Of a stretch of DNA of 64,000 nucleotides, positions 50,180 to 61,631 are shown piece by piece (position 1 is the first letter of the stretch; each line of letters starts with the position of its first letter). The DNA comes from Viscum album. Lineage: Eukaryota; Streptophyta; Magnoliopsida; Santalales; Viscaceae. Below the pieces are notes generated by a model. The model saw only the letters and a list, made by a program, of their open reading frames with translations. It was not told the origin of the DNA and did not search any database. The translations under genes were made by a program, and so were the position numbers. The stretch covers positions 596,030,818-596,094,817 of the forward strand of contig OY728158.1 of NCBI GenBank assembly GCA_963277665.1, given 5' to 3'.

Positions 50180-50760
50180 GAAACTCATATTTTAGTGTCT
50201 CTTTTTACCACATGAAAAACATTCCACATCATATTTATTTCCTTTCCTCTAGATCTTCTTTTTTCTTGTAAGGATAGTTTTATGGATATTTAGACATGGA
50301 ATGATTATTTCACACCTTTTCGTTATTTCCCTACTTCTTATTTACTATAAGGATTTCAATTTTTTCATGCCCCATGTGTTTATAAATGTGGTGGGAAAGA
50401 GTAAGTATTTGTGAAATATTCTTCTCATGATTGATCATATTATAATTCAAAAAATAACTAGGGAAGTTATTGGGTAGTGAAGATATAATGAGATCTACGT
50501 GGAACTCATAAGGTATCTTAAAACCAAAGATGTCTAGGAGCTTAATATAGTCAATCAAATTGACTATGTTTTCCCTATCTAGAGGTGACTCTCCCATATT
50601 ACAAAAGAATAGTGTTTTTTAGATTTCAAATCTCTCTGATCTATCATTCTCTTGATAATGATCCCAATTGTAATAAATAATGTTATCCACATTTATATCG
50701 TCATATGTCTTTATAATATCATTGAACAAGGAGGATAACACGTAACATTTTACATTAATT
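50180..50760 (-). pseudogene. Ty1/copia gag remnant D2
   Basis: An 88-codon stop-free frame (50597-50331, minus) encodes the copia gag core: VNLIDYIKLLDIFGFKI, HVDLIISSLPNNFPSYFLNY, NMINHEKNISQILTL, corresponding to H..KMI..LN.LE.LG, QVD.IL.SLP.SF..F.LNYNM and L.EL. A decayed continuation upstream (FEI*KTLFFCNM) extends it to about 50640 or beyond. Downstream at about 50235-50195 lies KYDVECFSCGKKRH, a CCHC zinc knuckle keeping C..C....H and then a stop. The ATG at 50597 is internal to the family domain, so it is unlikely to be the original start. Confidence 0.8.
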
Positions 50761-52690
50761 AAGTTGTATATATGATTTAAATAGAGATATACTTATTCCT
50801 CATCACCCTCTTAGGAAAGAAACTCTAGAAGTGGGGTTTCCAACATGTATGATTTCTATTTTTGGTATAGTAAAAGGTGTAAGAACAGATACCATTCCTA
50901 TAAATTCACACAAGTGAAAATATTATCCTTCTTTTGTATGTATTTCAATGATATTATTGAAGTCATTTGATTTTCCATTTTCTACAAATTAAGATAAAAT
51001 AATTAGTACCTTACTATTATTACAAAAAATATTGATAAATTGAAATATAATTAAATTCTATTAAAATAAAATTATTTTCAAAACCCAATATCCCTCGATA
51101 TTAGTTTTTGAAACACCATGTCTCTTAGATATTATAGGGTAATGTATCCATATTACCCTACTCATAACCTATACTTGGTCTTTAAAAGTTATTTGAGGGG
51201 TTTTAGGTAGGCATAACTTTCCAATATTATTAACTCATAGTTATTTGAACCATCTAGTTGAATCTCCAATCCCAAAATCCTATTTCAATAATTCCCCCTA
51301 CATTAGCCTCTCAGTTACACTAATTTTTTCCTGGTAATTCAACCCATGATTTTAACCAATTAAATTCAACAGAATAATTATTGCTAAAAGTTACCTGATA
51401 ATTGAATGTACCCCAACATAGGATGGTTAGGAGCATTGAAATATGAGGAATATTGTAAATTAAGTAGTGGGAGACTATACCAAATTAATATTTTAATTAA
51501 TGTATTTTTATCCTCACTCATAAAGAAGATTTTATCTTTTCACATGACTCATTAATATTTAGTGGATTATTATCAATTGATTAACCATGTATGATAAAAT
51601 ATTTATGCATAATCTAGTTATATTATATATTCTATTTAATTATTGTTAATGAATTTATATAGTGATCATAGCAGAACCAAAAAGATAAATGTTTAACTAC
51701 GCATGAAACTAAATTAAAATATAAGTTGAATAATCATGATATTCTCTAATGGTTTGATTATATAGTAGATGATAAACATACCCTTGACCATAGGGGAAAA
51801 TACCTTGAATCATAACTTGGTTCACATTTCAAAATTCCACCTTTGGATCCTATGTATCACTTAAATTGGATTCAACTTAGCTCCTAAACATGGATTGCCT
51901 CATCTCACTTGGGATCTCCATCCTTACAAAATATTTTAGTCACATGAAGGTGAGGGGATAAAATTTATTTGATAAAGGGGGTTCATATAAAAGAAATCAT
52001 GGGCAGAGAATCCATTACATAATATAGTGGACGGAATTACATACAATCCAACAATTTTAATTTAATAATAAATTCAAATGAACCAATCACATAAAAATGG
52101 TTGGTCTAACCTCATGAATACTCACAAAATATTCAATGAAAATAAAATTTTAATCCTGATATCAATTAAATTGATTCATCCATTAATTAAGATATCCCAC
52201 CATGAATTAATCTAATTAATTAAATTTGTCTTAGTTCTATGCAATAATCCTTTACTCAGCTTCATCTATTATTTAAAGAAAAATAATTCATTTAAAATTA
52301 ATGTAGTAAATAAGTGTTCTTGGTGGAAACTGTGTGTGATTATTGAAAATTTTATCAAGGAATTTGATTTAACGAATAATTATTAATGCAATGAAATGGA
52401 GTGTACTGTCTAATAAATGACACATGAAACACATGTTGTAACAATACATGTAATGATAGAATACATAATTTTTTGGTTTATTAGTACTCATGAAATAGAT
52501 TTTATATAGTTATATTCATTATAAAAATATTAAGTAATTTTTATTTCAAAAAGAAAGTAGATATATTGAACTATTTTTCTTATAAAGTTTTATTTAAAAT
52601 TTTAATTACAATATTATATAATTTGAATTTAAAAAAATTAATTTAATTATCCAATTCATAATACTAAAATTATCATTGGATCAATGTTGA
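50761..52690. other. unassigned, probably includes 5' LTR of copia remnant D2
   Basis: By orientation the D2 5' LTR should be here on the minus strand. I could not define its ends. No coding texture is seen. Confidence 0.35.
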
Positions 52691-55417
52691 ATCCAAAAAA
52701 GGAGTTCCATGAAATTTACTATAGAATCAATGATGTGATCCTCAGTTAGACCCCAAATATCGAGTCTGAGTAGAAATATGTCTCTATGATTGAAGCAGTA
52801 TATTGGATTTCCAAGTTCCATAATAATTCTCCCATACCAAGGGGTAGATATTCCTAAATTGTTTTTCCTAATATAATGTCATGAGGGGAGAACCTCCCTT
52901 TGAGAATAGGCCATGGATTTGGGAAGAGAGGAGGGGTTGGATGTATCACAGCTGAAAACTTCCTCGACCCTGACTGAAAAGTATGTTTTGTTAGTCACCA
53001 TTATTCATGTGGATCAGTGGAAGTAAAAAAGGAACCAAATTAATGTGATGATACCATAGACCGACAAAGATCCCATGCAAGGTTGTAGTGGAACAACCCC
53101 CGTAGTATAGAACAATGATTTCACCTAGGTGGTCAAGCATGAACCAGCCCTATGTTCCAAGAGGATGGTACAATACTTTACTATGCTACCCAAAAGGAAT
53201 ATCCATACCTTGATGTGAGGCACCTGAATGCAAAAACCTTGTGCGGCTCGAAGGATCTACCACCCCTATGTGAGGCACCTATTCATGGTAATTTCACCTT
53301 GTACCTATGTGGATGAAATACTTTGGAAATGGTCCAATGTTATTCTATACATAGAACCTTTGGACTCCTCATTTGATAGATTATAAAAATGGATGAAACC
53401 TACAATCTTTGGTTACAGAAAACATTAACCCAGGCAATGCAAAATCCCTTAGGTTCCTCTCCAAAACATGATAGAAGAGGGAATTGATTGGGATAGATGG
53501 ATCAATGTACATCTAGGGTCTGAAACACAAGACACCTAAAAAAGGAACCCATTCCCTCTAGTTGAAAAGAACTAGAGGGAATATCCGTTCCCAAACATGA
53601 GACCCATGCGAGACCCCTCTAGAGAATCCTGGGAAGACCCTTTATGCCTAAAGTATGTCCTTACCCATGTTTTGTTTCCCATGTGGTCCATCATCCAGGA
53701 AACCTATAGCTCACTTAGGCCTACCCCTTTTTGAGAATCACTTCCAACTCCTCCCATGTCCCGTGTGAAGCACCTCCTACTCACCAAATGTTGACTTGTG
53801 TGAGAAACCATCCAAGACATCTCCCAAGACACTAATGGTAGGGAACCCATTCCTTTGGAAACCTAATATAATGGGGAAAACTTGAATCCTCCACCAAAGC
53901 CTCTAGATTTAAAAAACCACATCGATATACACACTAACATGTATCCAATTTGGTTATGCATTCCATTAGTACGTGGTTCCCCACACTTGTCCTACCTAAA
54001 GGGTGGGGTCCTCAAGGTGAAAGTTTCTATGCATCCCATCAACAATGAGGACCCTGACCCTGTGGAAGTTTCATGAATCTCCTATTATCATATAATATGG
54101 TTATTACCATGTACTTCCATAGTTTTCACTAAGACCAGGGACCTCTGGTTCCACATGGGGAGGGAGAGGATCATGATTTATTTTTTCTTTTAGGGTTAAT
54201 GTGGATTCATCGTCTCTTCTCTAAAACCATGATTAGGTCATCCCTACTAGAGTAATATCATGGACTTTTATTATGGTCCATATTAAGATGGTTTGTCTGA
54301 TATAACTATCTAGAATATGAAACAAAAGGATATGGGCATATCAAATCCCTTTCTTCTTCTCCCATATCCCAGACCTCTTCCACTACTAGAAGAAGGATCG
54401 TGTGGTCTTCTAGATATTCTGATTCTTCATGTTTCTCCCATATTAGAATTAATCATGTGGTTTTAGAGGATAAATATGATCAAAAAATTCATGCGGCCAG
54501 TTTCATGTCTTGAGGGAGAATATTTTTTTGGATCTTACTCTCACCATCCTTCGGTGGGCCTCTATAGGCGTGGGTCCTAAAATACAGTTATTCGACCACC
54601 AGGACAACCTATTAAACTGTTTATGACTTGAAATCATAACTCAATTATCTCAAAGGGTCATATTACAATATAAGATGAGTTATAATTGGTCTTCCATAGG
54701 CATGTGTCCTCATAATCAAAATATGTGGCCCTTGATTCCCGTCCAAATGGGATATGCAGAAATCCGCTCTATGGTCCAAACCCAACAACCAAAATATACC
54801 CTAATTATATTTGGTCTACTTTAACTATACAGTTATGTCCAACATGGGTGATTACACCCCTTACAGGTTATATGGTCCAGTTCAGTTTAAGTCCCACACT
54901 AGCCATTGACAAGGTACATTTCTCTTAGATTTACTTGCTCCGTGACTTTAAACTGCATAGTTTTTTCCTTATCACATGACCATAAAAGGTATGATGTGTC
55001 CCATTATGTGGAACCAAACTACATGGGTTATGATTTTGTTATATGAGGATACATTGGAAGTCAATTTATTGGGTCTGATCCCAACATCCAAAAAACTCCC
55101 TTCTACATGGATGATGATAATCTCTATAGATCCTTACTATATGTATTAATACCATCATCGTGATAATGAATGATAGAAGAATCTATAATCTATTAATAAA
55201 AGTGTACCATTGATGGAGAACATGATATAAACATAAATATCTCCATATATTAATAAAATTGGATATAAATAAATGATTCTATATTACATGAAAGATAATA
55301 ATTGATTGTTAATTCAAGGGTTACCTATATCACACATGAGAAGGAATAAAGAATTCATAAACATATCTCAAATATAAAAGAGAGACATAGAGTAGGTAAA
55401 AAGTCCAATAAAAAGGG
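52691..55417. other. compositionally distinct, less AT-rich unassigned region
   Basis: From about 52.7 to 55.1 kb the sequence has clearly more C and G and many short dispersed repeats (gtgaggcacct twice near 53.22-53.28 kb, gtgtgaagcacct near 53.76 kb, cccatgcgag, cccatgtggtcc). A weak pair cctctataggcgtgggtcct / cttccataggcatgtgtcct sits about 130 bp apart near 54.57 and 54.70 kb. Open frames of 64-67 codons (53882-54076, 54725-54928) are Pro-rich but match nothing I know. It may be one old insertion of an unrecognised class. Confidence 0.4.
53544..53591. repeat. perfect 13-bp hairpin with outer 5-bp extension
   Basis: ATTCCCTCTAGTT (53551-53563), loop gaaaag, AACTAGAGGGAAT (53570-53582). 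Outside, GGAAC (53544-53548) pairs with GTTCC (53587-53591) across small unpaired spacers. There is no T-run or gene context to make it a terminator. Confidence 0.8.
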
Positions 55418-57049
55418 TGTGACGACCCTAAGATCTCATCATACTTACCAATGTGAGTTCTGAAGTATCATTTTCCACATTTACCAATTATCACCTATCT
55501 TTTAAAAGTAGGTCCATGAGTCATCATGTACATGAATTCCATTGGGTGTTTTTTGGTTCCACAAACAAACCATATAGGAAACCACTCAGAAAAGACCAAT
55601 GTATATGTGTCTGATGTGAAGGTTTTCCCACCAAAATAAAAAAATATCCATTCTAATCCCATATGTTATCCAGGAATGAAATACTAATGTTTTGAGAGTT
55701 TTTTTTAAAAGATTGATTTTTCAATGAATAATGGAAAATAATGATCATTATTGAAAAATTTATATTCTTTTAATATATTTAAAAAGTTATATTCTATTTT
55801 GAATTATTTTTAAAATTTAATTTGTTCCTTTTAATTAATCATAATTTAATTATATTATTTATAATTAATTTTATACTTACATTTTGTATAAAAACATTTA
55901 TACATAAAAATAGTTTTTTATGAAAAACTGCTTTTCATTGAGTTTTGATGGTTTAATTTTAAATTAAACATTTTCAATTCTAGGAATTGAATCTTGAAAA
56001 ATGAATTAAAATTTTGGAATTATGAGGTAAAAATTTAGTAAATATTACCATTTTTAGTCATTATGATAACTAACTATTTTTATTTAGTACCACCATTTTA
56101 ATTGTAAAACGAGTAATTAAGGGTAAACAAAATATGATAGAGAATAAAAATTTACACAAACACTTATATTTATCCTATTTAATGAGTGTATATTGGATAT
56201 GAACATAAAATTTTATAAAATATTGAAACTTAGTATCATATTTCAATGATTTTTTTCCTTATAATATTCTAATAAAATATAATGTAAAAAATTTCCCTTT
56301 TTTTCTTTTGATATCTGTAATATTTTGTTATAGGGATAACAAAAAATTATATTCAATTATAAATATTCATTAGAAATATTAACGATTTATTTCTTTCATT
56401 AAAATTTATTTCCAATTTTTTATGATGAAATAATTACCTTAAATTATTATGCACCGTTGACACTATATTTAACCAGTTTATAAAAAAATAAATTAAATCA
56501 CTTTAAAAATATGTATATTAATATAATTATAATGAATTACTCTGTTTGAAAAATTTTAAAGACAAATAAATAATTCTAGGTATGTGTGAATTGATTATAT
56601 CCAAATCCATTTTCTTTTATTTTGTTTTTAAAATCTAATTAAATAAATAGTTCTAAAAAACACATTAATGTTATTTTACAATAAATTAATATTTTTAAAT
56701 GATTTAAATTATTAGAAAAAACTATTTTTTGAAAATTTATTGAGTTATAGTTGAAAATATCAACCATTTTTCATTTATTGCCCAATTAATCTTTTATATT
56801 ATATTTCTTGACTCATATGGTGTAAAAACATTTATATCATGATAATCATCAAAATGGTGAATGAGGGTTAAAACAAATTGGAAAGTGCTAAAAAATTAAC
56901 TAAAAATGTTTAGATTTTATTATATGATATAATTTTTACCATTACCCATTTAATATATGAATTATATCATTTTAGATCCATTTTTTATGGTAAATAATAT
57001 ATATTGATTTATTAATTTAAAAAATTTCAAGAGTGCCCCTCCCCTCTCT

Positions 57050-57056
57050 TATAAAA
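57050..57056 (+). promoter_or_regulatory. TATA box of element E LTR
   Basis: TATAAAA lies in the context cccctctcttataaaaggga, matching the setting of the element A box. Confidence 0.65.
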
Positions 57057-57397
57057 GGGAACATCCTATCCTTTTTTCTTCTCACTTAAAAATCCTTTTG
57101 GTTTAGAAAGTATATTTCCAAATACCATTCTAAAATACCTCCTCATTTATTAGTGGGATTTTTTTATCAGAATAAAATGCAATGAAGTATTTTGATGTAA
57201 ACATTAAGAGGTTGTGTGAAAAAGATTTATATTTATTAACCAAGCATTTTCATTTTTTTTATTTTTGTATCACCTTCGAATTTTTTTCAAAAAATATGAA
57301 ATAATAACACAAATGTATTCCATATACTAATATTTTACTATATTAACTTTATAAAAAATAAACATCTTTTTTTATCAAATGGGAAATAAAAAGACTC

Positions 57398-57627
57398 GTT
57401 TATATGTATAGTGGACTACCATCTCTTAAACTGATGTAATTTCTCTTCCATCACCACCACAAATTATTTTTATATTGATAATTTTAATATATATACATAC
57501 ATTTTACATTCATGAAATATTTATAACTTATGACATGTAAAATACCATATATTTTCTTACATTTTCTTTCATTGAAATTTTTAACGTTGTTCACTCATGC
57601 TTGTGGATTACCACCTCTACATAGTGA
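57398..57627 (+). promoter_or_regulatory. two hairpin-module relics in element E LTR
   Basis: Module one (57399-57432) has GTTTA against TAAAC outside and TGG-acta-CCA inside. Module two (57591-57627) has TCACT(c)ATG against CATAGTGA, eight pairs with one bulge, and an inner GTGG-atta-CCAC. The loops are diverged forms of the element A loops. The downstream flank gatgtgattcattt is shared with H2 of element A. Confidence 0.6.
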
Positions 57628-58743
57628 TGTGATTCATTTTTCACTAATGTATCACATAAATATTATATATAAGTGTATTAAAAGTCATAATATAGTATTT
57701 ATGATATAATTATCATTCTATAAAGATAAAAAATACTCACATTCTTTCCATAACGATTTTGGAAAAAATAGAGATGTGATTCATTTATGGAGTGGATTGA
57801 ATAATTAACTTTTTCCATAGTCAACCCACTACAATTATTTTACACATATGAGTTGAATATCCTCAAAACGTCTGAAGTGATCTTAAATGATTAAGTAACT
57901 AAAAATAATATGGTAATAAATAAAATAAAAAGAATAATATACAAGAAAATTTTTCTTATATAATAAAATAAATAATGTATTTTTATTATTTATGAAGATA
58001 AATAATGTACATGATGAGTTAGACCCAAGATAAGGGACATTTTATGTTAAAAAAACTTTTTAAATGTTTTAATGATGCATTTCCAAAATATTTTTCTTTC
58101 ATATACATATACATATTCATTGAACTTATATTATAGATTCTAATAGGGTCTAGATCATCTACTGATCTATACCCATTTTTAGTATCCTTATTGTTTGATA
58201 TCAAGGGTTAGATCTCAACCAAAACCACCATTTATGGTGTGGATGTTCAAAGATGAAAGCGAGAGATGATAGTATGATGCTAATGGAAATGGGTAACTAT
58301 ATGAATGGTGATAAGTTATGTTCCACTTGTAAGATAAGAGAAAACAACAAGTATAATGGTGGGTGATAATGATAGAAGTGTTTATAATGACATGAAATAA
58401 TTACTAGTCTTGAGTGGTTAGTATTGATGAAGGTGGGAAAGGTGGGAAGTGGTTTGTCACTAGCCAGGTGGTGGCAGTTGTCCTCATGGATGAGAGGTTG
58501 GTGGTATCACTATCAACATATTATGGGGGATAGATTGGACATGTGGATAGGGGCTTTCATGGGGTGACCTACAAAAGCAGACATCAATAGATATGCTTTC
58601 ATGCATAGTGTACCTATGGGTTGGTGCCTTCCGATCATGTTGTCAGGGGATTTAATGCCCATTTGGCCTATGATCAATGTGATAAATGAGATTTCACTGT
58701 ATATAATAATGAGAGGTTTTTTTTGTTTTAATGTATTGGAAGT

Positions 58744-58756
58744 GGGGGGGGGGGGG
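58744..58756. repeat. poly-G tract (13 G)
   Basis: A run of 13 G at the end of the GC-richer stretch inside LTR E. Length may be affected by sequencing error. Confidence 0.85.
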
Positions 58757-59183
58757 TGCCTCCTAACATATTAAAAAAATATTTTATAGATATTTTATAT
58801 GGGAATAAATGAATTATGATGGAAATTTTATATCACTTTTTACTATATTTTTAATGTTTTAAAAGGTGAATATTTTTGACGAATTTCATGACAAAGAGAC
58901 AAAATGAATATTTTATTTTAATATATATGGAATAAATGATATACAATTCCAATACATCTGTTAGTTTATATTCACATTACATTACAAGAATTCATGATTT
59001 ATTCAAGTGAAAAAATCTCATTCACTTTATTATGGGTATTTTTTTGAGAACAGGGTTTCAGAAAGAAGGGTTATTTCAATATCTAAAAGTGTTTTTCATA
59101 TTATTTGAAGATATTTTATCTTTGGTTTAATGATTAATGGGTGAAATTGTCAAATTTTTTATCCTTGATTTGGTACTTGAGAA

Positions 59184-59300
59184 TTATATATGATTAATGG
59201 GTGAGAGAGATACATCTTATAAGATTGGTGATCCCGATTCAACTTATAATACGGGTGATACCAATACAATTTATATGATGGGTGAGCCCCATTATAACTC
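59184..59300 (+). repeat. 27-bp minisatellite in element E LTR, about 4 units
   Basis: Units start with TTATA at 59184, 59217, 59244 and 59271; the two inner ones are exactly 27 bp. Each contains a form of gatgggtgag, and the last is the one orthologous to the gatgggtggagccc motif that occurs once in the LTRs of A. It seems to be a local expansion of an LTR segment. Because 27 is a multiple of three it gives a 67-codon open frame with a 9-residue repeat, which I take as incidental. Confidence 0.7.
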
Positions 59301-59932
59301 TCCAACGTATTGGGTAATGGTCCCTATCTGTAATGGAAATAAATATGGAGTCATCCAGGAATGTTTCTCTAATGGATTCAATAGATATCTTATTATTTAA
59401 AATAGGGGCTATGAATATAATGCTCTGAGTCATCTAAAATGGGTCTCTATTTTCTTACCATGAGTGTAAAATTTCTCATTGAGAAAAAATTCTAATATTT
59501 TCAAGTAGAAATTATTAATTTCATGAGATTAAATAATTTTGTGAAAAATATAATCATTTTTTTGTTTTCGTGTTTTTAATAGAAATAAAATATTTATTTC
59601 TTTTATGTCCCTTACTAATATTTTTATGATCAACCAATGTTTTTAAATGTTTTCAATGGTTTTAGTGGTAGGTAATTACAAAGGAGAAGTTATGTTTAAT
59701 GTCATGATGATTATTCATGAAAGTAAAACATGTTTTATTTTAAATATTTTATATTATGGGAAAAATAAATACCGAGTAAAAGTGTCCAATTTGTAATATA
59801 TGTGTTTTTAATGTAATATTGATGATATAATATTCTCAAATATAATTCTAAATGATCATTAGAAATGTAATAAAGTGAATTCAAGTATAAGGAAACTATA
59901 TTATGTGATGTTTAAGGTTGGGTATTTATAAT

Positions 59933-59944
59933 TGGTATCAATGT
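59933..59944 (+). other. primer-binding site (tRNA-iMet type), element E
   Basis: TGGTATCAATGT keeps the TGGTATCA core of the initiator-Met site; the last bases have drifted. It marks the LTR end. Confidence 0.75.
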
Positions 59945-60059
59945 AATGGTTTGGATAATATTATAGGTTAGGATAATGTAATTTAATTCCATTAATAGAT
60001 TTAATTTATAATTATCATGTAATATAATTTGATGATTTCCATATTTCTTTATCTAAACA

Positions 60060-60279
60060 ACGTCTATTCAGAATGTGTTTTCATAGAGGAAACAAGGAAG
60101 CTGAAGTAGGAAGGTATCAGGAGGAAAATATCCTTCCAAATTTGAATCCCAAAATGATTGTAATTAAAACTGCACAATTGTTTTGTAGGGATGGATCAGT
60201 TGACATAGGCTATAAATGGAGGTGGAATCCATGTTATAGTGAAGTTGGATTTACCATAGAGTAAAGTTTTCATATTTGA
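60060..60279 (+). other. Element E leader / gag N-terminal region
   Basis: A 63-codon frame (60073-60264) lies here. Its position fits gag N-terminus, but no conserved motif is visible. Confidence 0.4.
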
Positions 60280-60600
60280 TAATTTCATGAAACATAACCC
60301 GCTATATTTCCATGGATATTTCGACCAAGTTGTAGATGAAGGATAGATCAGTGCTCTATAAATGTTACTTGAATTCAAGGAATATTTGGAACATCAAATG
60401 GAAACTCTCGTTTTTTATAATTTTGAAGGTGAAGCTGATGGATGGTGGTATTTGGTAAAAATTTCCAGAGATAAAGATGAGCTTGATTCCATGGAATCAG
60501 ATAAATTTAAGAACCCTTTTCTTGGGAAATATTTATCTATGGTTGTTTGAATTTGTATGGAGAAAAAATTCATGGAATTAAAGTAAAAAAATAAAAATTC
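60280..60600 (+). pseudogene. Element E gag remnant (capsid domain)
   Basis: A plus-strand frame reads FHGYFDQVVDEG*ISAL, then LLEFKEYLEHQ, VFYNFEGEADGWWYLVKI, FKNPFLGKYLSMVV, and after a stop EKKFMELK. This follows the retrotransposon gag domain (F.G..DP..A..WL..ME, LEGEA..WW, F...F..KYFP, EF..L). The tryptophan pair is retained. At least three stops interrupt the frame. Zinc knuckles are not recognisable downstream. Confidence 0.75.
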
Positions 60601-61631
60601 AACAGCCTCTTATAACGAAAATAAATATTGGACTTATACATAATAGATTTTAGTTGATACCTTTATAGTAAAAAATACAAGTTTTTACTTAGGATTGAAA
60701 CCATGTCTATGAAGATTTTTCTCTACTTATGAATTTTAAATTTATGAAAATTTTGTTCATTGCGATGAGAATATTTATGTGGAGTTTTCTAACACATATG
60801 ACCATTGAGATGATAATATTAAGAAATTGTCAAGGTGGAAGTGAATTTAATTAAAAATAAATAATAAGTATGTAGGTAAACCCCTATAATGTTCCAAGTG
60901 CGGTAAAAGAAATTTTAGATAAAGATTTAAAGTACCTGGATGGTGTTACTAGTGTTTTAAGTTTTTTTATAGGGCTTGTGAATAAAAATAAGAGTCCAAA
61001 AAAGTCCATGAATAGGGTAACATATATCCAACCAAAAATGAGATGATTTAATAGAAATTATTTGGGAAATTATACTAATATGTTTATAAATATAGTCACA
61101 TCAGGTGTAAATCATAAAAATTGTATGTAAAAAGGTGTGGAAAATTATTTTATACTACTACGATTTATATAGGGCCTTAAAATGAAGTAGTGATAGGTAC
61201 ATTACATGTTTACTCGATTTATTTTGATACCCTATTTAAATATATATCTTCAAATTCCATTATTTCTAATAAATTTTATGTAAAATTGGAATATCACCTC
61301 ATAAAAGAAGATAGAACTATTTTTGAGAACTCTGGGTGAAAACATTAAAGAGATAAGATTCATAAGAATCTTCTAATTATTATTATTGAGATGATCTTTC
61401 CTATAAATCTTTTTTAACAATCCATAGTACAGTTTGATATCATTTTAGTTATGGATTCGATTTATTTAATTATTATAAGATAAATTTTAGCGCCAGTAAT
61501 GTCTTATTCAATGATTTCATACATTTCATAACGTACTAAGAATCTGAGAAGTTGATTAGAAATGTTAGTGACTGTTACTTAGCTGATGTTGTTAAAAAAT
61601 GAAATATTTTATATTATTTATTTCATAGTAT
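60601..61631 (+). other. Element E region between capsid and RT (nucleocapsid/protease expected)
   Basis: About 1 kb with dense stops. A zinc knuckle and a protease DSGA block would be expected; I found no secure match. Confidence 0.4.

Larger units (their letters stand above)
55418..59930 (+). repeat. Element E 5' LTR (~4.5 kb)
   Basis: It starts TGTGACGACCC (decayed TGTAACACCCC) and ends gggtatttata just before the primer-binding site. Internal landmarks in the same order as element A are a TATA box at 57050, hairpin relics at 57398 and 57591, gatgggtgagcccc at about 59277, and gctctgagtcatct near 59421. Relative to A there is about 0.6 kb extra after the hairpins, including a GC-richer stretch at about 58.2-58.76 kb that may be a separate insertion. 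Confidence 0.78.

Noticed and set aside
47440..51300. Shared strings (aggcataact, aacaccat) considered as the LTR pair of copia remnant D2
   Set aside because: The strings occur in different order and spacing at 47.4-47.7 kb and 51.1-51.2 kb, so they do not define paired LTRs.
59197..59400. 67-codon frame with a 9-residue repeat as a repeat protein
   Set aside because: It is created by the 27-bp minisatellite within a non-coding LTR that aligns with the LTR of element A.
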